64,000 nt of DNA, taken from Artocarpus heterophyllus. Its lineage: Eukaryota; Streptophyta; Magnoliopsida; Rosales; Moraceae. A model generated the notes under the pieces. The model did not search any database, had not been told where the DNA came from, and saw nothing but the letters and a program-made list of their open reading frames with translations. This document shows, piece by piece, positions 26,687-38,561 of the stretch. Made by a program: the position numbers and the translations under genes. Position 1 is the first letter of the stretch, and each line of letters opens with the position of its first letter. Location of the stretch: positions 19,139,652 through 19,203,651 of the forward strand of contig CM046344.1 in assembly GCA_025403435.1 (NCBI GenBank), in the 5' to 3' direction.

Positions 26687-26826
26687 AAATGACGAGTGAG
26701 GGCAGCCTAGTTGGTTGTAAGTCTCCCAACCCCAACCACAAGTTAAGAGTTCGAGTCACACTGGGCCCCACTTGAATGTGGTGACATTCTCCCTCCCCGT
26801 GTATATAAAAAAAAAAAAAAAAAAAC
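26687..26826 (+). mobile_element. tRNA-derived SINE, copy 2
   Basis: Duplicate of the SINE at 6037, with the same A and B boxes, a longer poly-A tail (about 18 A) and target duplications TATATGTAAAA at 26676-26686 and 26827-26837. Confidence 0.85.
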
Positions 26827-29167
26827 TATATGTAAAATAACATCATAATCTGTATTTGCAAAAACTTTTCAACATATGCAAACTTTGAAAATTAATATCA
26901 CTTGGGAATCTTTTGTTCCCTGTAAAACTTTTAATTTAAGATTAAAGTCATACTTTAAACTAAGATTCATTTCTCGTCTCCAATTATGCAACTTTATTAT
27001 TATTATTACTACTTAGACCTTGTTTGGGGATCTAATTGGAACCAAAAAAAGTTTGATTCAAACTAATTTCACTAGTGCTTTTTCTCACAAAACTTGAATT
27101 ATTATAGTGTTTTAGGTTTCAATATTTGGTTCAAACTTATGTCTCCTAAAAGACTTTCATTAATTAGTTTTAAAGTATATCACTAAATCTAGAGAAAATT
27201 TTGAGTTTAAAAGAGAAGGAGGGTGTTGTTTGCAAAATATAACTTGCATTATTTAATCTTGTTTTTATATACTTGAATGTGAAGAAGAATAATATTATAT
27301 AAGTATGACATTTTTATAGTCGGTGAATTATATTTGCTTGTATCATTAATTAGTAAAACACTAATAGGCCTAATTTAAAGTTTTCGCCCAAGGGCTCTAA
27401 TTGTCTTAAGCTGGCCTTGATCATCCTTATAAATTCATTTGTCCTAGTTTTTCAATATATATATAAAGGAGCATTGATTTTGGTGCTATTAGAGATTAAA
27501 GAAAACATAAAGCTATGTGGTATGTAATTTCATTTTCTAATTAACTTCTTTTTTATATTTTCAGCAGTAACCGAAAGTGGACGAAAAACTCACATATAAG
27601 GTGAACCATAATAATCCATGTGTTATTGTTTGCATGATTTTTCTTTATATGAATTTATTTATTGGATAATATAAAATTAAGGTGTTTAATTCTAAACGCT
27701 TCCACGTCCCTCCACAACCACCTCTCCTCACACAAACGAACCCAAAGCCCTTACAAGTTTGGTTTATAGTTTGTTAAAAAGCTTAGAAGGAATATATATA
27801 TTTATATTATTTCAAATTTGATCATCGAGAGGAGTCACTATATTAATCTCATTAATCGCACGTGCCGGCATGCCAAGTCCGATCATCTGCCCACCAAAAC
27901 TTCCTTTTCGTTTTTTATGTTCACAAGTTTAACATATACTCATTAAGATAATTATTTCTAACGTGCTTAAGTGCATATACTTTTTTAGCTAAAAAAAAAG
28001 TGCATATAATTTCACACGCTTTAGGTAATAGAGAAAAGTAGATTTTCATTTCAATAATATAAAGAAAGAGAAAAAAAAAAAAAGGAACAAAAAGAAAATA
28101 AGAAAGAATAAGAGAGTCAGAATGCAGAGACTTAAAAGCTTACCATTTTGTCATATAAATAATGTGTTATAACCTTATAGAATCATAGCCGTATCATAAA
28201 AGGTATGTCTAATAAATGGGACCCAAATGAACCCCACAAATAAAACCCACCATTGTGAATTTGAGAGAGAGTTGGCGCTGTATCAAGGGCCTAATACATT
28301 ACTCTTTCAGGTCATTTAGTAGAAAACCCCTTTTTCAAATTGATGATTAGATTGATCATGTACAATTTTCTCCCCAATAGGTCATTTGGTTCGTAAAGTA
28401 CATTATAAATTAACACATGTATATGTATTAATTTCTATATGTAACCCCTCCATACGCTTATCGGGTCAATAATACAAGGATTCAACTGCCTAAAAGAATG
28501 TAAAAAGACGTTTAATAACAAAGGTAATACTCCTTAAAAGATATTGAGAAAGGTACAATTTTGTATGGATTCTTTAGTGGTTGACTTTTGCATGCTTGTG
28601 TTGAAATGGGGCCATGGGTCAGGTCAACGCATCAATTCCATTAAAACAATATAACAAGACAAAAACACGCTAATGAATAGAACAACAGAGGAAACAACAA
28701 AAGTTTCTCTCTTTTATCTTTTTTTTATTATTATTATTGTTTAAAACTGCGAACCCTAATCAAATATTTAGTGTATTTTTCATACTAAATTTCAATGTTT
28801 TGTTAATAGTAGGTTATGATTCTATGAAGTTAAATAAGATTACTCTAAAAGAAACAACAAAAGTTTCTTTCTCATTAAAAAAATTACCACTAAAAAAAAA
28901 GAAAGAAAGAGGGAAAAAAAAAAGAAGAAAAGAAGCGACAACACATAACATATATAGCATCTCCTCAGCCCCATTTTTTTGAATGTATAACCCCCTACCT
29001 TACACTAACCAATACCCGTATAGTAACATTTACATCATCACCTTTGGAATTATTGCAAAAGGGCAAAAAACCCATCAAAGATAAATGATATATGAGTACA
29101 AGGTGGTGCCCATTTTTCACAGATAACCAAAATTACCATTCGGCAAGGGAAACAACTCTTTGGCAAA

Positions 29168-29249
29168 AGTCAAAGCCAAATACATCCAAAACATAAAACC
29201 ATCGCCTCTTTACTACTCTTTGCTTTAAAAGTCAAGAGGCAAACACGTG
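29168..29249. promoter_or_regulatory. Proximal WRKY promoter, copy 2: two W-boxes and an intact G-box
   Basis: AGTCAA at 29168-29173 and 29230-29235, and a perfect G-box CACGTG at 29244-29249 in the context AACACGTGGACGTGAC. In copy 1 the last G-box base is A. G-boxes bind bZIP and bHLH factors in light, abscisic-acid and stress responses, so the copies may differ in regulation; that is inference. Confidence 0.5.
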
Positions 29250-29562
29250 GACGTGACAAACTTCCCCCCGCCTCTCCTCTCCTGTCCATCTGCTCACTCT
29301 CTCTCTCCTCCCCCTTTTTATTTCATACAAGAAACCAATTGTTCTCTTCTTATCATCTCATATCATCATCATCATCAATATCATCACCTAAAACCCTATT
29401 CTCTCTCTAGCTATAGTTTTCTTCCACTAAACACATATTATTACACACACCCCAATATTTTTCTATCTTCTTTTCTCTTCATTATCTTCTAATACACAAA
29501 TATTAGTACTAGCAAGCTTAGTTTTGGTTCTTCTTCTTCTTCTGCATTATCGAAATCCTCTA

Positions 29563-31732
29563 ATGGAGAAAGAAGTAGTAATGGAGACTTGGTCTTCAGA
29601 TGGTTCCGAAGGAGAAGAGCTTGTGAGAGAGCTTTTAGACGATGTGTCACCCTTGTTTTTGATACAAGCTGGGGATTATAATTCATCAACGGATCTCAAG
29701 ACCAGTTATAGTAGTACTAATCCTCAAAATGAGGAACAAGATAATACTAATAATAATAGCAGAATTAGTAATTACAAGCTCAACCCCACCGTTTACTCAG
29801 GGCCAACTATTGAAGATATTGAGAATGCTTTGTCGGTGACGTCAAGAAAAATCCAATCCCAAGAGCTTTCACCTCCTAGGTACATGTTTTATATGTGTGT
29901 GTGTGTGTGTATCTTCAACTTGATTCATTTCAAATGCTATGTTTTTGTACAAATCCTTGAATTTGTGGATCTGGGTTTTGTTTGAAACATGGATATGTAT
30001 AATTAAATTTTTGTTTTTTTTTTTTCCTATTTCAGGATTTCTATATTGGAGAGGGGACTAAGTAAGATTGAGAACAAATATACACTGAAAATAAAGAGCT
30101 GTGGAAATGGGATGGCTGATGATGGCTATAAATGGAGGAAGTATGGGCAGAAGTCCATCAAGAATAGCCCAAATCCTAGGTACGTTCTACACAAAAATTC
30201 TCTCCTTTTTATTTCTTCAAATAATAAAAAAACTATTGTTCTTTATACGTTCCTTTAAATGAATCAAATGTTGTCTTGATGTATTAAACTTACAAGATTT
30301 TTTTTTGCTTGTACTTCTCAACTTTTATATCGTGTATTAGACCTTTTAAATTTTTAAGAAAATAAGAAGAGATATTTAAGACGGGTTGGATTTGCAAGAG
30401 TCCCACAACAATTGCAGAGAAGTATCTTTAATGTTTTCCCAAATTCAAAACGCTTTTTTTTGTACTTTTTGTGCTTTTTTTTTTTTTTTACCCGAAATGT
30501 TCTTTCTCTAATATTTGACTCTCTGAATTCAGATTCCATTACGTATAAAATGGACGTGGGCCACACGTGTTTGTGATGAAAACTATAATTTGATGGAAAT
30601 GGCTTCATAATGATGAACTTATTAGAGACCTAAACCAATCAACTTTGCATTATATAAATGGAGAAAAAGGTTTAGTATTCCTAATGCCATTTCCCTCAAC
30701 CACCAAATTAACTATCTCAACCGTATTATTTTACTCTTTATTTATAAAGATTTTCTTAATCCTCTTCCCTAGTTACCTACCTAGCTACAAAGTACTAAAG
30801 ATTAGGAGCAAGCAAAAAGATATTATCAGCAATAACATATATCTGATCTTTTTACACACTGTTATAAAATAATATTACAAAATCTCTGATCTAATCAATT
30901 AGGTGACGTTTGATCTAATTACATATTGTCCTAACACAATATAAGACCCCTTTTCTAACCAATAAGTTCAAATTGTGGTTCATCACCTGTGATAATGGTC
31001 ACTTTTTTGGCCAAATTTTAATAAACTATTTTTCATTACCTTTTTAGCCAAAAGAGAAAAAAAAATCCACATCATTAGCCTTTCAGGGGATTCTACAACC
31101 TACATCGGTGACGCATGTTGTATCACTCTCTTTTTTTTTCACATGATGGTTGAAAAATAGATACTCATTGGTGAGTATCTTTTTCCGTTCCTTGCCTAAG
31201 CTTTTATTTTGATTATGGATGGAACATCAGGAGCTATTACAGGTGCACAAGCCCAAGGTGCGGTGCAAAGAAGCAAGTGGAGAGGTCCGGAGATGACGCA
31301 GACACACTCATCATCACGTATGAAGGGCTCCACCTGCACTTCCCTTATCCATTTTTCATTTTGAACCAGACCAAAGACGCCAATCTACCAATCAAGAGGC
31401 CCAAGAAGCACGCCTCGGGGTTAGAAGCCCAAGACCATGAAGCCCAACAAACACCAGAGACCCAAGAAAACCCAAGAATTTTGGACCTAACGGGCCATGA
31501 TTCAAGCACTGCTTTAATGGGCTACAATATTGAAGAACAGGCCCAAGAAGCAAGAGGCTCACAAGGGCTACTGCAAGACGTAGTACCATTGATGATTCTA
31601 AATCCTTTAAGCAATACGTCGTCGCGTTCCTCTTGTTCACCTCCAAGTCCAAACTCACCTTCTTCACTTTCCTGGCCTCCAAATCATTACACTGCTTATT
31701 TTGATATTGATATAAATTCAACCATTAGGTGA
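29563..31732 (+). CDS. WRKY49: WRKY transcription factor, WRKY49-like (copy 2)
   Basis: Intact duplicate of the gene at 8900. Exons 29563-29879, 30036-30179 and 31231-31732 are the same lengths as in copy 1, so the product is also 320 residues. Exon 2, with the first half of the WRKY domain, is identical at DNA level. Exon 1 has about four substitutions and exon 3 about 24. Exon 3 shows about 17 amino-acid changes, including Ser165 to Gly, Pro177 to Ala and Thr192 to Pro in or beside the zinc finger; the Cys/His ligands are kept. Both genes look functional. The gene lies 260 bp left of the large LTR insertion, which may affect its 3' end or chromatin. Which copy, if either, is dominant cannot be told. 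Confidence 0.85.
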
Positions 31733-31994
31733 ATTCTTATATTAATGCAGGTTGAAACTTGAAATCCAATAATCCTTGGTTAGTGTTTTGCTTCTATATA
31801 TAGATAATTGTGAACCATACAATATGTGTAATAACGCTATGTAATGTTCCTAGCCAAAACAAATAATGATGATAGTATATTGTTTAACCTCATGTAGATT
31901 TTGTTTGTCAGACGAGGAAGTAAAGGCATATTTTATTATGATTTTTATTTTTATTTTTGTTAAATAACAAACTTAATTCATAGAAGATCATTGC

Positions 31995-34449
31995 TGTAAC
32001 GCCCCTATATGGGGGTTAATAGTTTTTAATGAATTAAAATAAAAATAAAAAATAAAAGTAAAACCTTAAAAATAAAGTTGCATTGGGCTTAAATGAAAAC
32101 TCTCAAATCAAAAATAAAAATGTAAACGACAATTAAACCACAGTTTAATGTAGCACCTTAAATTTAATAATAAAAACTTTCATAATCATCATTTTAACCC
32201 TCAACGCATTTTAATACAGTCACAGAAAGTAACAATTGATGCTTACATTATCATGAAGAACATTTTTAGTAATTGAAGCAGTCCCAATGTACATAACTAC
32301 ATAGCTTTCTCAACTATTTTTTTCGCAGCCACCTCACACTTAGTGAGTCTTGAAAAGATGAAAATATAAGGGAATGAGCAACAATATGCTCAGTAGGGAA
32401 AACCATTACTCACCTTTAAGTTTTTATCATTACCACATTAAAACCTGCATAGTTAGTTAATACTCACCATTATCCAGATTATGAGATTTATTATAATCAT
32501 AATCTGTGGATATCATAGTTAATCATTAACGAGTTTCATACATATACATATATACAAATATTACAGTTTATTATTATTCCTAGGTATCTACGTTCAATAG
32601 AGTATCACTCAACTCATCGAAACCCAAATGGGCGAGCTTGATCACCCTCTAAATATTCCAAGGGTGTTCCAGTGAGGGGACATCAAGCCCCGAGTCCTCA
32701 CCAAGTTGATTCCTGTACAGTGTGTTCTGGGACTTTCAACCGAAGGAAGCGTCATCACCTTCCTCCTATTTTACCTTTTAGGGTATTCGTGCCCAAGGAC
32801 GTAACTGCCGCCCTCTTCACGTCTCATCATTTCTCTATATTCGATCATTATTTATAGAGTCAGTTTTCCTAACCATGCTTATCAATATATAACATGTGTC
32901 AATTCATTATATTCCTCGTCGTATAATATAAGACAAGTCCATGTCATAGTTTCATATGTGATACTCATATAATAGCAGTTCAACAAAATATATATATCTT
33001 GCGGTAAAACAATCAATTTTAATTCCATAAAAACCTCACAAAAGATGAGTAATAGAATCCATACCTTTCAAACTTATCACCAATCTTTTAATCCTGAAAT
33101 CAATTAACACTAGCTTCACACTCCTTTAATCCTAAGGCGTGCATAAGGACAATTTAAAACTAAAGCACAACATACAACCACATTCATAAATAAATCATAT
33201 GTAAATCCATCTTCCTAGTGTGTCATTAAAGCTTTTATGCAAATCTCTTTTGAATACCACAGTAAGCAATCTTTGTCTTAACACGATATAAAATGTATAC
33301 AAGTAATCTATATGTTTTGGTCCCCAATAAGATTCGTTAATCACTTAGGATAATATTGGAAAGGTTGCAAGACATTAAGGAATTAGGTGGTGAGCAAAGA
33401 TGGGTTCTTGGTTCAGGTTAGCAGCTGGTATACCATGACAAATTGGCAGTATACTTTTACAAAAGGATAGGTTCACTATCTACAATCATCACATGGGTTA
33501 ACAGGTGATTTACTTAACGTAAACGGTCTGTATATTGTCACTGGTAGGTTTACTTGTTTCCAATCCAAAAATTAAAAAATTCATAGAAAATAAAATACAA
33601 CTCCGATTTAGGCTTATGATAGCTCGTTAGAAAGCTTAGGATGTCTACTCTTTAAATATTCAAACCAATTTACAAAAATTCATTTTTATTTACTCCTAAA
33701 ATTTCAAGAAAGATCCACTATCCATAGAGGTATTACAAAGTTTAACAATATAAATTTTCTGTCTACGGCATATACACTTAGACTTTATACATATGCTCTA
33801 AAATAGAAACAAAACATATACTCAGGTTTAAGAATGCAAATTTGAATAATCCTTGAGTATAAAAAAAATTATAAATGAAAGATTAAATTTGTTCATAAGA
33901 TTCTAACCTCAGATTATGGCTAGTTGGAAGCTTGAAATGGCTTCAAAACAGGTTCCTTGACTTTCGGTATGGCTGAAATTCTTTCTCAAATGGAGGTGAT
34001 GGTGGCTGATTTTTATGGCTGCCTTAAAGAAGTTCTCTAAGTATTTTGCTTCAGCAAGGAAATGAGAAGAAGAGTGTGGGAACCGTGGAAGAAAAAAAAA
34101 TGAAGTCTTTGAAGAGAAGTGATAAAAGCAATTATGGAGGAGACATGTTGAAGCATGTCACGGAGGAAATAAAGAAAAGGAGGGTCAAGAGTAGTTGGGA
34201 AAGATATCCTTATGTCTCGTTTGGAGACTTTAACCCACATAATGCCAAAATGACATTTTTGAAATTTATTAGAAGTTCCAAGGCTTTTCAGTAAACATAC
34301 TAAATAAGTATAAGAGAATTTTAGAAAATTTAAAAATAGATAAAAATAAATATTGTGAAATGGATTTTTAATGAAGAAAATTTTTGGTTGGTACACTAAA
34401 AATTAATTTAATTACCTTAATACCCGTTAAGAGAATAACAGGTGTCACA
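31995..34449 (-). repeat. Left LTR (3' LTR) of the LOG-carrying element
   Basis: 2455 bp, paired with 48497-50953. Short reading frames inside it (for example 32672-32857 and 34046-34294) have counterparts in the other LTR but drift between the two and match nothing I know. They are treated as chance. Confidence 0.9.
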
Positions 34450-35412
34450 ACTCTACCCCCCTTAAAGAAATTTCGTCCCTGAAATTTCAAATCTAGCAAT
34501 ACTAGTAAAAATCTCGATTCCATTATGATTCCAATTTTGAGTCTAAACCGTCAATGTTGTTTGTTCTCCAAATTTAAGTTATCGTATCTCCACTTATTTA
34601 CTTGCATTATAAATCTCACTCTAAATTCTAAATCCCTCAATGAGAGTATTTATAACAGGTTCCGACTTATAACACTATATAATGGTCTAGGAATCTGATC
34701 AGGCATACATATTGACCATACCATGATTCCAGTCCTTCATTGTCCATGGACTGTGATATATAATTACATTTAAGGAGATTGCCAGAGAAATTTTATATAC
34801 TTCATCTTTAGGTTCCTTTTCCTTTCTGAGTAAGAAAAAGTCAAAGAGAGTTGATTTCATATTTCAACTAAGAAACTAAAACATAATCATAAAATATATA
34901 TCACAAACACTTTTATTCAAAAACCATACATTAAACTTATTCATAGAGATATTAGACGGAATCTCAAAGTTGCTAACAAACCTGACAGATGTTTCATTAA
35001 ACAGCTATCCTCATGACACAAACGTTCAACCCAAATACTATACTCATATTTCCTACAAAATATCCCCACAACTAACTTTGATACTTCCACATAACATTAA
35101 CAAAATGCTACACATTACAAACATAATACGGATACGTTTCGAGAGTACAAGGTACTCCGTATATTCAGCTATCCATATCAGGCATGCTTGGAGAATACAA
35201 AAACATCGATAAACAAAAGATCAGACCTTAAGTAGGATGCGTTTCTAGAATATCCAGTACTCCGTATCCAGCCATCCCGGCATTAGGCTCAATAAATATA
35301 AAAGATTGAACAACGACATATCACAAGAAATACAAAATACAAGGTTAACAGTTATTTGTGACACATAAAATATGGACACATATGCCTACATGCCATAGAT
35401 AAAACCAAAAGA
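34450..35412 (-). other. 3' non-coding part of the LOG-carrying element
   Basis: Lies between the LOG-like stop and the 3' LTR. It contains the polypurine tract (34454-34467, AAGGGGGG on the element strand) preceded by GGGACGAAATTTC, an ending common in plant chromoviruses. A loose 60-bp direct repeat with GTACTCCGTAT occurs near 35150 and 35260. No protein recognised. Confidence 0.6.
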
Positions 35413-36064
35413 TTACAGATGGAGATTCAAATCAATTGGCTGCTCCCGGCTTTCCCTTTCCCATTCAAGCTTGGATGTTGTAGTGTCGAATTCCAGATGT
35501 ATGATTTGCATCTTATCTATCAATTCCTCAACTGTTGAAGCAGTAACAAAAATTTGTCTCTCTGATTCTACAATGATGTTTTCTTCTATAGCGTAATCTA
35601 AAAATTTCAAAAGACCATCATAAAAACCATTTACATTCAATAGTCTCAACAGTTTGGAATGAAAGCCCAATAATTGCTCACAAGCAACTACGAAGATTTC
35701 CTCAAGAGTACCAAGACCACCAGGGTAATGCTATAAAAGCATCAGAATTATTGATTATGGCTTTAAAATTTCTAGGGATGCTCCTGACTCCTTTTCCCTT
35801 ACCTATGGTTTCCTTATAAAGGTTTCCTTCAGCAAAAATATGAGGCCAAATTCCTACAACTGTAGCGTCACTAGACCTACCTGCTAGCGTCATATTTTCC
35901 ATCATTTTTATACAACCACCCCCATAGATTATGTTAATATTCCTGTGTGCTAGGACTTGCCCTAAGTATTTTGCAGGTTCTACATAGGTTTTATCTTTTC
36001 TAAGGCTGGAACCACAAAAGACACAGACATTCTTTATTTTCTTTGTGGACTGGGAGGTAGACAT
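35413..36064 (-). pseudogene. LOG: LOG-like cytokinin riboside 5'-monophosphate phosphoribohydrolase, frameshifted
   Basis: LOG enzymes release active cytokinin bases from their nucleotides in the cytosol. From the ATG at 36064 the frame reads CVFCGSS (residues 14-20), YGGG (47-50) and SDAFIALP (107-114). At the family's PGGxGTxxE signature an extra base in a GGG run (35723-35725) shifts the frame to an early stop at 35702. The remaining third continues in another frame to 35413, including LLNVNGFYDGLL. Total span corresponds to about 216 codons, close to a normal LOG. There are no introns, unlike most plant LOG genes as I recall, suggesting capture through RNA. The Arg expected before the signature aligns with Asn, and the GGGSxGLMG segment is changed, so activity is doubtful even apart from the break. 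Confidence 0.85.
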
Positions 36065-36704
36065 ATTTGGTTTATATAAGTGATTGCTTTATGTCTACTC
36101 CATTTAGACTTCGGGTTCTACATAAGATTTTAAGGATGAAGAATACGCAAAAAGAACTAAAGAGACAGATGAATAGGAAATGAAAAGGTAATCCAAAGAT
36201 TTAAACAAAATCTTGTGCGGTAAGAAAGTAAGATAAGGTGATTGATAGTTTATAGAAAATTTGATTCACCTTTTGAAAAAGATTAGACTCTAATGATATA
36301 CCTTTTGACAATTGAGAATGGTTTGACAGAAGACCCTCTTGACACAACTGTAGACCTTTTGACAATTATACATCGAGTCTAGAAATTTAATATAAACAAT
36401 AAATCCGTAGAACTTTTGAAATTTAAGACACAAATCTTGAAATATCTGGATAAGTTTTCAAAATTCAAATATGTTACTGTACCGTATGTGACGTGTCTGA
36501 TAAGATAATATATTTTATTATATATATATTTAAGAAAACCATAAATTAAATGAGATACTAACACTTACTGTATCAATCTAATAATCACAATTATTTTGAA
36601 CACAAAAGCAAATATTCTGAGTAAAAGAAAAACACAAACTGTTGAACATCAGCTAAAACTGTTTCAAATAAGCAAATACTAAATAACCTTTATAGAGCGA
36701 TGAC
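36065..36704 (-). other. Gap between the two ORFs of the LOG-carrying element
   Basis: 640 bp, AT-rich, with no supported coding sequence. A 61-codon frame at 36379-36564 is rich in Tyr, Ile and Phe and looks random. A short repeated phrase CCTTTTGACAATT occurs near 36301 and 36356. Confidence 0.5.
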
Positions 36705-37226
36705 TTATTCCCCATCCAGTTTTCTTATGGCTTGACAAACAGGATCTAGAAATACAATATTCCTGAGGCGTTGTCTTTCTGCATAAAATCTAGGCCAGAG
36801 TTTAAAAATAGCTCCTTGAACATATCCACTAGGGTTACCATGAAGAGGAGGATGGATGCTATCCAAGTTCTCATTTGAAAGTCCATCCATGCAAAACCTT
36901 ATTTTATCCTCTCTATTTGCAGACATATAACCAGGTGAAGTACATTTACCGTTACAATTTTGTCTTCTATATTTGTTACAAGTGACTGCGATGGCATAAA
37001 CTCTTCTTTTCATTGCACTACGACTAGTACCCATTCCTGGTAAACCGACATCTTGACTGAAGTCACTCAGACGGATCTTTCCCTCTATCAACATTCTCAC
37101 ATCACAAGGGATGCCAAAACGCATAAGAATCCACAACCGAGTAATTCTAGCCTTGTATTTCCTTCTGAGAATCTTTTGGGAGAGTGATGGAAAATACTTT
37201 CTCAGGTGTTGGTACTTTGGGTCCAT
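36705..37226 (-). CDS. Cys/Arg-rich 173-residue protein of unknown function
   Basis: Uninterrupted frame from ATG at 37226 to TAA, upstream of the LOG-like frame on the same strand. Residues 8-30 are strongly basic; 31-47 form a hydrophobic stretch containing RFGIPCDV. GMGTSRSAMKRR spans 64-75 and is followed by C83, C91, C95 and C112 with CNGKC at 91-95, so a zinc-binding, nucleic-acid-binding role is plausible. The order GIP, GxGxSR, RR, then a Cys cluster and PG faintly recalls the small Cys-rich nucleic-acid-binding proteins of some plant RNA viruses (carlavirus type), but the Cys spacing differs and I could not test this. It is not gag: no CCHC box. Length and codon continuity in an old element suggest it was recently functional. 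Confidence 0.55.
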   Translation of the reverse strand: MDPKYQHLRKYFPSLSQKILRRKYKARITRLWILMRFGIPCDVRMLIEGKIRLSDFSQDVGLPGMGTSRSAMKRRVYAIAVTCNKYRRQNCNGKCTSPGYMSANREDKIRFCMDGLSNENLDSIHPPLHGNPSGYVQGAIFKLWPRFYAERQRLRNIVFLDPVCQAIRKLDGE

Positions 37227-37229
37227 AAT

Positions 37230-37475
37230 GAGATGAAAGAAAAGTAAATAGAAAGGAAAAATTGAGATAGTAAGTTGTAGAATCCTATAATTCCTTCTTC
37301 TTTTAAAGAGAACAATTTCTAGAGAGAAAGAAAAGAATTTGCGATTTAGAGAGAGAGTAACAAATTAAGAGAGAGAGTGAGTGAGCTTGTAGAAATAAGC
37401 TCCTATGCACAGTAGACGTATATGTAAACAATAATTAAACCACTGTAGTTGACACGTATAAAGGCCACGTGGGAG
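37230..37475 (-). promoter_or_regulatory. Promoter-like module upstream of the 173-codon ORF
   Basis: On the minus strand this reads a perfect G-box CACGTG (37466-37471), then TTTATAC a few bases on, then a CT-rich tract (about 37315-37390) ending about 90 bp before the ATG. This mirrors a plant gene promoter and leader rather than retroelement leader sequence, and suggests the ORF may have arrived with its own promoter. Confidence 0.4.
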
Positions 37476-38556
37476 AGACAGTGTGAATCAAACTGATTTA
37501 GGATTTGGACTAGCCCAAATGTTCTAAGTTGAAATGGGTCAGGTTGTTTCAGGCCTTAACATATTTAGAACGAGTTAAATAACAAACATAAAATTAAAAA
37601 CCAATTTGTACAATTTTAAGCCCAATTCAAAGCCCCCTAAAGATAAAATTAACTATGAACAAGTCTAATTTAACGACAATCATGGATCTTCCTGAATGGT
37701 ATTTATAATCATTTCATAGTAACATAATCTTCTAGCAACTCAAATAATTTGTTTTAATCAAAACCTTATTAAACAATGCATACACCCATATGTTATATCT
37801 AATACTCAACATCTATCAATAGATTCATCATCATTACTACCAAGGGTTTAGAATGTGACTAACCTTAAAATCAATACAATTTACATCTTCCAACGTAGAC
37901 CATATCAATAAACAAATACCTTTAATGTTACTACTTAAGAACATCTACAATCCTCACAATTCTACTTATACAATATTTAATTTCCTCATATAACAAAACC
38001 TTAGGTAACCAAAAGATTCACATCTAAACATCTAAAAGTTAAACATTTTATCGTAATTATCCAAAATTATTATAGGTGCCTTAAGTATTATGATTTACTT
38101 AAGGAAACTCCTATTGGTCATTTTCACATTACATCTATTCATAAAGATTCAATGATACACTTAAATACAATGTACGTAACAAAATATTCTAACCTTGAAA
38201 TTCATGCATTCTTACCTTTACACAGTCTCAACAAACCAAAAGTCAAACATCTATCTCATTCAAGATTCAATACCATGGATTCCTAACTTATCTCATATTT
38301 CTTAAATAAATAGAACTTTCAAGAAATGTTATTGACACTTATGTACTCCACCGAATCTATACATAATCATTACTTAGGTATGAATAAATTATGAAGAATT
38401 TAACATATCTATGCCAAACTTTGAAATCAATAAATCAAGCCTTATATTTCTTATTGTTTTTCACAAGATAAAAGACTCTTAAATCCTCGTATCTACACGA
38501 ATTTCTCATTGTTCTATACGAATTAGATATGCTTATAGATCCTAATATTATACGAA
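37476..38556 (-). other. Internal, non-coding part of the LOG-carrying element
   Basis: AT-rich sequence between the promoter-like module and the copia insertion. No reading frame, domain or repeat was recognised. If a gag-pol ever existed it is not detectable here or in the 233 bp beyond the copia element (48261-48493). Confidence 0.5.
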
Positions 38557-38561
38557 TCTCT

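Larger units (their letters stand above)
20668..31989 (+). repeat. Segmental duplication, copy 2, left part
   Basis: Same-strand repeat of 1 to about 11335. It begins at the base matching window position 1, so the left edge may be close to 20668 or the homology may only look clipped because copy 1 leaves the window. It ends where the LTR element at 31995 was inserted and resumes at 50954. All resident transposons of copy 1 are present at matching positions, so they predate the duplication. Confidence 0.95.

Noticed and set aside
1..31989. Duplication as an assembly artefact
   Set aside because: The copies differ by many substitutions and indels, have private changes (23-bp duplication at 2099, different microsatellite lengths), and only copy 2 carries the LTR insertion with proper target duplication.
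35413..37226. The two ORFs as part of an integrated plant virus
   Set aside because: They lie between a matching LTR pair with primer site, polypurine tract and target duplication, and no viral polymerase, movement or coat protein is readable. The retroelement explanation is sufficient; the viral resemblance of the 173-codon product is only a weak pattern.
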